Assembly: GCA_964626415.1 (NCBI GenBank)
Contig: CAZVFH010000038.1
Location: forward strand, 1-7,864
DNA: 7,864 nucleotides
From: CAZVFH01 sp964626415
GTDB lineage: Bacteria > Patescibacteriota > UBA1384 > XYA2-FULL-43-10 > CAINNR01
Direction of reading: 5' to 3'
Both the position numbers and the translations under genes were made by a program. The notes under the pieces were generated by a model. It was not told where the DNA came from. It ran no database searches and was given only the letters and a program-made list of their open reading frames with translations. How positions within the stretch are numbered: the stretch's first letter is position 1; each line of letters begins with the position of its first letter. This document shows positions 1 through 5,461 of the stretch, one piece after another.

Positions 1-63
1 GGCGAAAATGCCTTTCCGCCGGGATTTCGGGATTTGCAAGTCCTGACAAGACAAACTGAATGA
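1..63 (+). CDS. Possible 3' end of an upstream gene (partial)
   Basis: Frame 1 is open from the window edge for 20 codons and ends at TGA 61-63; the peptide is GENAFPPGFRDLQVLTRQTE. The stretch is more GC-rich than the AT-rich DNA just after it, as expected at a gene end, and a promoter begins 12 bases after the stop. The other two forward frames also stay open for 14 and 18 codons, so the choice of frame is weak. The peptide does not resemble the usual C-terminus of PilM, the gene often found here. No function can be given. Confidence 0.3.
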   Translation, partial: GENAFPPGFRDLQVLTRQTE

Positions 64-75
64 TTAGTTATTTAG

Positions 76-105
76 TTGCAAAAAATAATAGAGTTATTGT
101 ATAAT
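76..105 (+). promoter_or_regulatory. Sigma-70-type promoter of the pilus operon
   Basis: A -35 box TTGCAA (76-81) and a perfect -10 box TATAAT (100-105) are separated by 18 bases. Transcription would start near base 112, giving a leader of about 150 bases that contains the palindrome at 143-210 before the first start codon at 264. It is the only convincing promoter upstream of pilN. No operator was recognised. Confidence 0.65.
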
Positions 106-142
106 GGTAATAACTGCGGATTGTGAAATCAACAAATGTTCC

Positions 143-210
143 GTCATGCTGAATTTATTTCAGCATCCCAGTAATCGATTACTGAGATCCTGAAACAAGT
201 TCAGGATGAC
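143..210. repeat. Cloverleaf-like palindromic repeat in the operon leader
   Basis: This is a 68-bp inverted repeat centred between 176 and 177; of 34 pairs across the axis, four mismatch and one is G-T. It can also fold locally into three hairpins closed by GTC/GAC. These are 146-153 with 159-166 (8 bp, 5-base loop), the perfect 16-bp palindrome CAGTAATCGATTACTG at 169-184, and 187-194 with 200-207 (8 bp, 5-base loop). The outer hairpins carry a swapped pair (G148-C164 versus C189-G205). It resembles REP/BIME-type interspersed repeats of the GATCCTGAA...TTCAGGATGAC kind. It lies in the predicted 5' leader, so it could affect the mRNA. Confidence 0.8.
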
Positions 211-253
211 ATCAGGAGAGCGTATTTCGTTACTTGACATTGTAAATTGAACT

Positions 254-259
254 AGGAGG
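254..259 (+). promoter_or_regulatory. Ribosome binding site setting the GTG start of pilN
   Basis: AGGAGG ends four bases before GTG 264. The same short spacing (4-5 bases) is seen at pilO, pilP and pilT here, which supports GTG 264 over the in-frame ATG at 303. That ATG has a shorter AGGAG (295-299) only three bases upstream. Confidence 0.65.
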
Positions 260-263
260 GTTT

Positions 264-860
264 GTGTTTGATGAGGAAAATCGGCTTCAAACAGAGGAGC
301 CAATGTTAAAAATTGAGACGCCCGCAAGTGATGGTGGTAGTAAATCGTCGGTAACTGTAATAGTGGCGATTATTTTGGCAATTTTGTTTTTTTCTGTTTT
401 TTTATTTTATCGGTTTCAAACTGCCGCACAGGTAAGCGACAAAACAGCAACATTCGCAGAACTTTCAAGTCAACTTTCAAGCAAAGAAAATAAAGCAATT
501 GAGGATCGAGCTTTGGCGATAAATTCGGCCGTTGCAATCGTCAAAATGGCATCAAAATCAAAGTATCAATTTTATGCTTTTATGAATGAATTGTCTGGTA
601 AAACAACGAATGATGTCAAAATTAACAACCTAACAATCGATAAAAATGGTGCCATAACGCTCGATGGGAAAAGTAAAAGCTATCGCTCCGCTGCTGATTT
701 AGCACTGGCTCTGAAATCATCAAAAAAAATCAGCGAGGTTCAAATTACCGGACTTTCCGAGTCGCTGGAGAATAATGTTTCGGTAGTTAATTTTACTCTT
801 ACTGCGGAGATTACTGATTGGAAAGTGGCAAAAAGTCAGAGCGGAGGTGAAAATGAGTAA
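264..860 (+). CDS. pilN: PilN-like type IV pilus inner-membrane assembly protein
   Basis: This 198-residue protein has the PilN layout: a short polar N-terminus, one membrane helix (about residues 30-49, VTVIVAIILAILFFSVFLFY), a helical stretch likely to form a coiled coil (about 53-90), and a C-terminal alpha/beta domain. That domain has the PilN-type pattern of a helix near FMNELSG, then strands around VKINNLTIDKNGAITLDGKS and VQITGLS. PilN pairs with PilO to form the membrane alignment complex linking cytoplasmic motor parts to the outside. The gene is first in the operon and overlaps pilO by 8 bases. The start is GTG, chosen for its AGGAGG; ATG 303 (residue 14) is the alternative. The N-terminus lacks an obvious INLLP-like motif of the sort PilN uses to bind PilM, and no pilM is in the window. 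Identity rests on topology, length and gene order more than on a signature motif. Confidence 0.75.
   Translation: MFDEENRLQTEEPMLKIETPASDGGSKSSVTVIVAIILAILFFSVFLFYRFQTAAQVSDKTATFAELSSQLSSKENKAIEDRALAINSAVAIVKMASKSKYQFYAFMNELSGKTTNDVKINNLTIDKNGAITLDGKSKSYRSAADLALALKSSKKISEVQITGLSESLENNVSVVNFTLTAEITDWKVAKSQSGGENE
843..847 (+). promoter_or_regulatory. Ribosome binding site setting the ATG start of pilO
   Basis: GGAGG lies inside the end of pilN and finishes five bases before ATG 853. It overlaps the upstream in-frame GTG (847-849), so that GTG cannot be the start it serves. pilO therefore begins at 853, and translation is probably coupled to pilN termination at 858-860. Confidence 0.75.
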
Positions 861-1425
861 AAACGACAGAGTGCTTCTGATGCCGATTATTGCTCTCGCC
901 ATAGCTGTTTTTAGCATTATTTTATCCTATCAATTTTTCTTGCCGGCAATTGCTGAAAATCAATCAAAAATCGAAGCGCTTAATTCTGATATTACCTCGT
1001 CTGAAGCAAAACTTGCATCACTCACAACAGCAAATAATGAAATCAGCAAATTATCAGAAATTGTCAACAAACTTTTAATTGCCGTTCCCGCTGATGTTGA
1101 TTCACCAAACTTGATTACAGAAATCGAAACAATTGCCAACCAAAAACAGTTGGCACTTCCCAGCATTTCGCCACCGGTTGCTGTTACTTCAACTGATAAT
1201 TCTGACGCTGGTCTCTCTGTTAGTATATCCCTCTCTGGTCAGTATCAAAACACGGTTGATTTTATTAATTCACTTGAAAACAGCATTCGTTTTTCAAAAA
1301 TTGTTGGCCTATCAATGTCAAGCACAGATAGCGGAGAGATTAATACATCAATTGTCTTTGAGATTTACAAAAGATCGGTAAGCGATGCTTCGATTTTAGA
1401 ACAAAGCAACTCGGAGGTAGAATGA
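853..1425 (+). CDS. pilO: PilO-like type IV pilus inner-membrane assembly protein
   Basis: This 190-residue bitopic protein has one N-terminal membrane helix (about residues 7-30) and a coiled coil (about 34-73, with ENQSKIEALNSDITSSEAKL). The C-terminal domain follows the PilO pattern: LITEIETIANQKQLALPSIS, then a strand, then the GQYQNTVDFINSLENSIRF helix and a final strand (TSIVFEIYKR). The Y..t..Fi..LE.s.R motif is typical of PilO/GspM-type ferredoxin-like domains. It should dimerise with PilN outside the cytoplasmic membrane and align the platform with the growing pilus. It overlaps pilN by 8 bases and the next gene by ATGA, so the three are likely translated in a coupled way. The start was set from the GGAGG at 843-847. 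Its length is close to that of known PilO proteins. Confidence 0.82.
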   Translation: MSKNDRVLLMPIIALAIAVFSIILSYQFFLPAIAENQSKIEALNSDITSSEAKLASLTTANNEISKLSEIVNKLLIAVPADVDSPNLITEIETIANQKQLALPSISPPVAVTSTDNSDAGLSVSISLSGQYQNTVDFINSLENSIRFSKIVGLSMSSTDSGEINTSIVFEIYKRSVSDASILEQSNSEVE

Positions 1426-1694
1426 CAGAAAAAACACTTTCCAATCGAACAGTCGTATTTATTGGATTAGTTTTGTCATTAATAGTTGTTGTCGCCAATA
1501 TTTGGCTTTATTTCTCTTATCCGCGTCCAAGCGTTGATTCATTCAAATCAACAGACAATTTACTTCCGGTAGATATTTCTGCTGTCGCAACAGATGGAAA
1601 AAAATTACTTGAAGGTCTGGTAAATAACTCAAATATTCCGATTCCAGAACCATCGGGAAAAATGGGTAGATCTAACCCCTTTGCTGACCTGTAA
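1422..1694 (+). CDS. Short PilP-like membrane protein ending in GRSNPFADL
   Basis: This 90-residue protein has one membrane helix (about residues 10-31), a flexible extracytoplasmic segment rich in Pro, Ser and Asn, and a C-terminal GRSNPFADL (82-90). It starts at ATG 1422, overlapping the pilO stop by four bases (ATGA). GGAGG at 1413-1417 precedes it, and it ends with tandem stops TAATAA. Its place after pilN-pilO is where pilP normally lies, and an R-[DN]-P-F motif introduces the beta-rich domain of PilP/GspC-type proteins. Here the protein ends at that motif, so the domain that contacts the secretin is absent. PilP is usually a lipoprotein of about 170-180 residues; no lipobox is seen here. 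The PilP link is inference from order and motif, so no symbol is given. Confidence 0.6.
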   Translation: MTEKTLSNRTVVFIGLVLSLIVVVANIWLYFSYPRPSVDSFKSTDNLLPVDISAVATDGKKLLEGLVNNSNIPIPEPSGKMGRSNPFADL

Positions 1695-1698
1695 TAAG

Positions 1699-1826
1699 AA
1701 AATGCAAAAATCAAAATGTAAAATTCAAAATGAAAGTAAGCACTCCGTGCTTGGTTTATTTAATAATGCAGCCACGCAGTGGCTTCCAAAATTTTGAATT
1801 TTGAATTTTGAATTTTAAATTTTTGA
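1699..1826. repeat. MITE-like element with inverted ends and two hairpins between pilP-like gene and pilB
   Basis: Long AT-rich arms face each other: the left arm (about 1699-1731) and the complement of the right arm (about 1788-1826) share an ATnTAAAATTCAAAAT core with one mismatch. Between them are two tight hairpins with three-base loops, AAGCAC-tcc-GTGCTT (1738-1752) and AGCCAC-gca-GTGGCT (1770-1784). The arrangement resembles a miniature inverted-repeat element with no coding capacity. It fills the gap between the tandem stops of the PilP-like gene and the pilB start, and its right arm runs into the open pilB frame. No target-site duplication is obvious. Confidence 0.7.
1792..1819. repeat. 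Heptamer tandem repeat (TTTTGAA)n in the right arm of the element
   Basis: Three exact copies of TTTTGAA (1792-1812) are followed by TTTTAAA (1813-1819) and a degenerate TTTTTGA (1820-1826). A 7-bp period can expand or contract by slippage. The possible TTG start of pilB at 1808 lies inside this tract, which argues that the tract is not native pilB coding sequence. Confidence 0.75.
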
Positions 1827-1828
1827 TC

Positions 1829-4204
1829 GTGTCTAGTGAAAAAAAAAATTTATTTCACCAAACCTCGCAATTTGATGGTTTGGCGCAAGCACTTTCAACA
1901 CAGTTAATAGTTGATGTTTTTGTAGTTCAAGGGCTAATTACTCCCTCTGACGCCGACAAAATCAAGTTAAGATATAAAAACAATCTAGCGATTGAGCGTT
2001 TTTTACTTTCAAATAAATTGATCTCTCGTGAAGCAATAAACAAGGCATATAGCATTATTTTAAAATTGCCGTATGTCGGACTTTCAAATTATCAAATTAA
2101 AGATGAAATTCGGAATATCTTACCAAAAAAAGTCGCAAGGCAGTATCTTGTTCTTCCATTTGCCCTCAAGAATAATGTACTCAATTTGGCCATTGGTAGC
2201 CCAGGAGATCTTTTTTTACCAGGCGGGAAAAAGGTTGAAGATTTTTTGCTAAAGAATGGTGTCTCACTTGAGCTTTTTATCGCAACACCGCGTGATATAA
2301 TTTCCGCTTTGGAAGAGAAGAAAACAACAGGAAATATCACCCCCGCGGTTGACACTTTCCCGGTAATATTCCTTAGAAATCGCAATATTGATATTCGGTT
2401 ATTAAAGCTTTTACCTCTTGATTTTATTTCCAAAAATCGTTTGGCGATATTCGAACAAAAAGGAGAAAAAAGTTTTCGAGTAGCGGCCGAAGATCCCTAC
2501 AGTCCAAGGATTAAAAAGATAACTGATTATTTAAAAAATCAAAATAAGATTGATTTGGAGCAATTTTCAACATCTGCCGAAGATATTAATTATCTTCTGT
2601 CGCTTTATAAAAAAGATGACGATGCAAGAGATCAAAATGAAGAGAGTGCCACTTCCGAAAAACAAGCGGCAACATTTTCTGGGGTTAGCAATTTATTTAG
2701 TGAGAAGCCAGAATTTACCGTCGAAACCGAAGAGGAGCATTCGACTAGTGATAATATCGGAGCTCAATTACCGACAAATGAAAAAGTTGAAATGGTAAAA
2801 AGAGAGATGGAGCAGATGCGACAAGATGAAGAGGAGGAGAAGGATATTGGTAAATTGATCGGTCAGGAAATCAAGACCACTCAGGAATTTGAAAAAATTG
2901 TCGGGGAAAAATCAATCCCGAAATTAGTGGCGGCGATGATTAGTTATGCTTTAAATCTTGGTTCATCGGATATTCATATCGAGCCGGAATCAAAAAAAGT
3001 TCGCTTACGGTTTCGAGTAGATGGGGTACTTAAAGACATCACCGGACTTCCTTTGGATTTTGAATCTCAGGTTGTTAGCCGGGTAAAAATTCTTAGCGGA
3101 ATGAAATTGGATGAAACTAGAATTCCACAAGATGGCCGTTTTTCGGTAAACTTTGAAAATCGTGAAGTTGATGTCCGCGTCTCTGTACTTCCTACGGTTT
3201 TTGGCGAAAAAGTTGTTATGAGAATTCTTGATAAAACCGCCGGGATATTATCACTTGAGGATCTTGGTTTTGTCGGTTCAGCATTCAAAATAGTTCTTGA
3301 ACAACTAAAAAAACCATATGGCGTGATACTGGCGACAGGACCGACCGGGTCGGGAAAATCGACAACTCTCTATGCAATATTAAATCGGCTCAATCAGCCA
3401 AATGTTAATGTTGTGACACTTGAGGATCCGGTTGAATACGAGATTCCCGGCGTTAATCAGTGTCAAATTAAACCGAAATTCGGCTTTACTTTTGCTGATG
3501 GGCTTAGAAGTATTTTGCGTCAAGATCCGAATATCATCATGGTCGGCGAGGTTAGAGACGCTGATACCGCCGGAATGGTAACTCACGCCGCGCTTACCGG
3601 TCATTTGGTTTTAACCACTCTTCATACGAACGACGCAGCATCGGCACTTCCGCGATTGATAAATATGGGAGTCGAACCGTTTTTAATCACCTCAAGTATC
3701 AATCTGATTATCGCCCAGCGCTTGGTCAGAAGAATTTGCCTAAAGTGTCGCGAGAGAGTTGATATTCCACCAGCACTAAAAGAGTCAATTGAAAAAGAGC
3801 TGAAAATGATTTCTGAAAGCAATAAAGATGATTTTTCAAGGATTAAAAAGGTTGAATTTTACAAAGGCCGTGGTTGTCCTGAGTGTTCCAGCGGTTATCG
3901 TGGGAGAGTCGGAATCTATGAACTTTTGGTTATGAATGATGAAATTGAAAAAATGGCTGTTTCACTCAGGCCGGCATCAGAAATCAAGGATGCGGCAGTA
4001 AAATCAGGAATGCTTACAATGCGACAAGATGGTATTTTAAAGGCACTTTCTGGTCTTACAACAATCGATGAAATCCTACTTGCGACTGGTGAAATCGGCG
4101 TCGGAGAGGCAGCGATTTTGGCGAAGAACCGAGATGAGAAAAAGGTCGAGCCAGAGAAAAATGCCAAGGTCTTGGAAAATGGTAATTCACAAAAATCAGT
4201 TTGA
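1829..4204 (+). CDS. pilB: PilB type IV pilus extension ATPase
   Basis: PilB is the cytoplasmic hexameric ATPase that powers pilin insertion through PilC. From GTG 1829 it has 791 residues. Visible parts are an N-terminal MshEN-type domain (about 15-145), a second, weaker one (about 175-260), an acidic Glu/Lys-rich linker (about 260-345), and the GspE-type motor. The motor has Walker A GPTGSGKST (504-512), an Asp box near TLEDPVEYE, Walker B NIIMVGEVRD with Glu574, the His box GHLVLTTLHTND (591-602), and a zinc tetracysteine CLKC (637-640)/CPEC (683-686). PilB is usually about 560-570 residues; the extra MshEN copy and linker explain the excess. The start is uncertain: the frame has only TTG 1808, TTG 1823, GTG 1829 and later TTG codons, no ATG for over 300 residues, and no Shine-Dalgarno. 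GTG 1829 is the first start outside the repeat. The assignment is otherwise secure. Confidence 0.95.
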   Translation: MSSEKKNLFHQTSQFDGLAQALSTQLIVDVFVVQGLITPSDADKIKLRYKNNLAIERFLLSNKLISREAINKAYSIILKLPYVGLSNYQIKDEIRNILPKKVARQYLVLPFALKNNVLNLAIGSPGDLFLPGGKKVEDFLLKNGVSLELFIATPRDIISALEEKKTTGNITPAVDTFPVIFLRNRNIDIRLLKLLPLDFISKNRLAIFEQKGEKSFRVAAEDPYSPRIKKITDYLKNQNKIDLEQFSTSAEDINYLLSLYKKDDDARDQNEESATSEKQAATFSGVSNLFSEKPEFTVETEEEHSTSDNIGAQLPTNEKVEMVKREMEQMRQDEEEEKDIGKLIGQEIKTTQEFEKIVGEKSIPKLVAAMISYALNLGSSDIHIEPESKKVRLRFRVDGVLKDITGLPLDFESQVVSRVKILSGMKLDETRIPQDGRFSVNFENREVDVRVSVLPTVFGEKVVMRILDKTAGILSLEDLGFVGSAFKIVLEQLKKPYGVILATGPTGSGKSTTLYAILNRLNQPNVNVVTLEDPVEYEIPGVNQCQIKPKFGFTFADGLRSILRQDPNIIMVGEVRDADTAGMVTHAALTGHLVLTTLHTNDAASALPRLINMGVEPFLITSSINLIIAQRLVRRICLKCRERVDIPPALKESIEKELKMISESNKDDFSRIKKVEFYKGRGCPECSSGYRGRVGIYELLVMNDEIEKMAVSLRPASEIKDAAVKSGMLTMRQDGILKALSGLTTIDEILLATGEIGVGEAAILAKNRDEKKVEPEKNAKVLENGNSQKSV

Positions 4205-4252
4205 CGCCGTCTATCTTTGTTTGATATCATTATATTAAAGTGAAATTACTTT

Positions 4253-4257
4253 GGAGG
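4253..4257 (+). promoter_or_regulatory. Ribosome binding site of pilT
   Basis: GGAGG ends four bases before ATG 4262, in the 57-base gap after pilB. The gap holds no terminator hairpin, so pilT is probably transcribed with pilB but translated independently. Confidence 0.75.
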
Positions 4258-4261
4258 TTTT

Positions 4262-5341
4262 ATGGAGGAGGAAAAGGATAGTAAAAAATTTGAGAACTTT
4301 TCAGCGATTTTCGATTTGGCAATTTCAAAAGGTGCTTCCGATATTCACATTGTCGTTGGTTCTCACCCACTTCTCAGAATCGATGGACGACTTTTGTCAA
4401 TTACCGGAATACCGCCGCTGGATAAGACCGCTGCGAAAAAACTCCTTTCCGAAATTGCTAGCGAGGAACAATTAAGTAAGGTTTCAGAAAAACAGGAAGT
4501 CGATTTTTCCTTCGAATACAAAGACAACCGCTTCAGAACGAATATTTATCTCCAGCGCGATTTGCCCTCTGCATCGCTGCGACTTATTCCCTCCGTGGTT
4601 AAAAGTTATTCGGAGTTAGGGTTGCCGCCGATTATTGAATACTATGTCGGCCAGTCGCAAGGATTGGTTATTGTTACTGGTCCAACCGGTCATGGCAAAT
4701 CAACAACTTTGGCGTCAATGGTTGATCAAATCAACAAAACAAGACGCGAGCACATTATTACTATTGAAGATCCTGTTGAATATGTTTTTAAAAATGATAA
4801 AAGTTTGATATCCCAAAGAGAAGTTGGCAGTGATACAAAAAGTTTTTCAGCCGCTCTGCGCGGAGCACTTCGTGAGGATCCGAATGTTGTTTTGATTGGT
4901 GAAATGCGCGATCTAGAAACAATCGAATCAGCCCTGATTATGGCAGAAACAGGGCATCTTGTACTTACTACACTACACACCAATTCAGCAGCCCAAACAA
5001 TTGATAGAATTGTCAGCGTCTTTCCGGCTCACCAGCAACAACAGATTTTAAGCCAACTTGCTTCAGTCCTTTTGGGCGTTGTTTCCCAGCGACTAATTCC
5101 AAAAATTTCCGGCGGTCGGGTTGTCGCCTGTGAAATAATGGTTGCCAATCCAGCAATTAGAAATCTGATCAGGGACAACAAGATATTCCAGATTCCTAGT
5201 GTTATTCAAACATCGGCATCAGAGGGCATGATATTGCTTGACAAAGTTCTTGCCGAACTTGTTTCTCGTGGCGATGTATCTCTCGAAGACGCATTAACTT
5301 GGTCAATTTCTCCCAAAACACTAAAGATGATGGTGTATTAA
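4262..5341 (+). CDS. pilT: PilT pilus retraction ATPase
   Basis: PilT is the cytoplasmic hexameric ATPase that drives pilus disassembly and so retraction and twitching. The 359-residue length is normal. The PilT N-terminal domain has the GASDIHIVVGSHPLLRIDGRL pattern (about 24-44). Motor motifs follow: Walker A GPTGHGKST (140-148), the Asp box TIEDPVEYVF, Walker B NVVLIGEMRD (208-217, Glu214), the His box GHLVLTTLHTN (231-241), and the PilT signature AIRNLIR (298-304), which separates it from PilB and is needed for retraction in studied homologues. There is no zinc tetracysteine, as expected. One oddity is His for the usual Ser in Walker A (GHGKST); the catalytic Lys and following Ser/Thr are kept. 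PilU is an alternative paralogue, but AIRNLIR and the lack of a C-terminal extension favour PilT. Confidence 0.95.
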   Translation: MEEEKDSKKFENFSAIFDLAISKGASDIHIVVGSHPLLRIDGRLLSITGIPPLDKTAAKKLLSEIASEEQLSKVSEKQEVDFSFEYKDNRFRTNIYLQRDLPSASLRLIPSVVKSYSELGLPPIIEYYVGQSQGLVIVTGPTGHGKSTTLASMVDQINKTRREHIITIEDPVEYVFKNDKSLISQREVGSDTKSFSAALRGALREDPNVVLIGEMRDLETIESALIMAETGHLVLTTLHTNSAAQTIDRIVSVFPAHQQQQILSQLASVLLGVVSQRLIPKISGGRVVACEIMVANPAIRNLIRDNKIFQIPSVIQTSASEGMILLDKVLAELVSRGDVSLEDALTWSISPKTLKMMVY

Positions 5342-5353
5342 ATAGTAAAAGGT

Positions 5354-5449
5354 AATTCTAACACTGACTAAACCACATTGACTTAACACTGACTGGATCT
5401 GATTCAATTGTCAGTGAGAAGTCAGTGCAAAAAAGTCAGTGTTAGAATT
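5354..5449. repeat. 96-bp palindromic element with 3+3 octamers between pilT and pilC
   Basis: The element is symmetric about 5401/5402. The outer 16 bp are perfect inverted repeats (AATTCTAACACTGACT at 5354-5369 and its complement at 5434-5449). Within, CACTGACT-like octamers start at 5362, 5376 and 5387, and their complements at 5409, 5420 and 5434, mirror-placed with spacings 14 and 11. A fold would have 16, 9 and 7 bp stems separated by 6x6 and 2x2 internal loops, closed by a 16-base loop. It has no coding capacity and no T-run, so it is not a typical terminator. It differs in sequence from the elements at 143 and 1699. Confidence 0.8.
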
Positions 5450-5461
5450 TCAACTTCAATC

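Noticed and set aside
234..262. Perfect TTGACA at 234-239 as the -35 of a second promoter
   Set aside because: No -10-like sequence lies 16-18 bases downstream; that position is occupied by the ribosome site AGGAGGG and the start codon region.
271..309. Short leader ORF MRKIGFKQRSQC whose stop overlaps ATG 303 of pilN
   Set aside because: The arrangement could couple to the ATG 303 start, but the GTG 264 start with AGGAGG at four bases explains the site more simply, and a 12-codon ORF has no other support.
847..852. GTG 847 as the pilO start
   Set aside because: It overlaps the GGAGG that serves ATG 853, leaving no usable ribosome site for the GTG.
1808..1828. TTG 1808 as the native pilB start
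   Set aside because: It lies within the heptamer repeat of the MITE-like element and has no ribosome site, so GTG 1829 was preferred, with low certainty.
1836..1858. GTGAAA...TTTCAC inverted repeat at the start of pilB
   Set aside because: Only six pairs around an A/T-rich loop; too weak to claim as a regulatory hairpin.
3916..4230. Minus-strand ORFs opposite pilB, pilT and pilC
   Set aside because: They lack ribosome sites and recognisable protein features and lie opposite strongly conserved genes, so they are shadows of the + strand coding.
5354..5449. CRISPR-like array because of the repeated octamers
   Set aside because: Units are too short, inverted about a centre rather than tandem, and the spacers are 3-6 bases; this is a palindrome.
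5408..5461. Upstream TTG start for pilC adding 18 residues
   Set aside because: The added codons fall largely in the palindromic element, encode no family-like sequence, and the protein family begins at MTKFKYRAKN.
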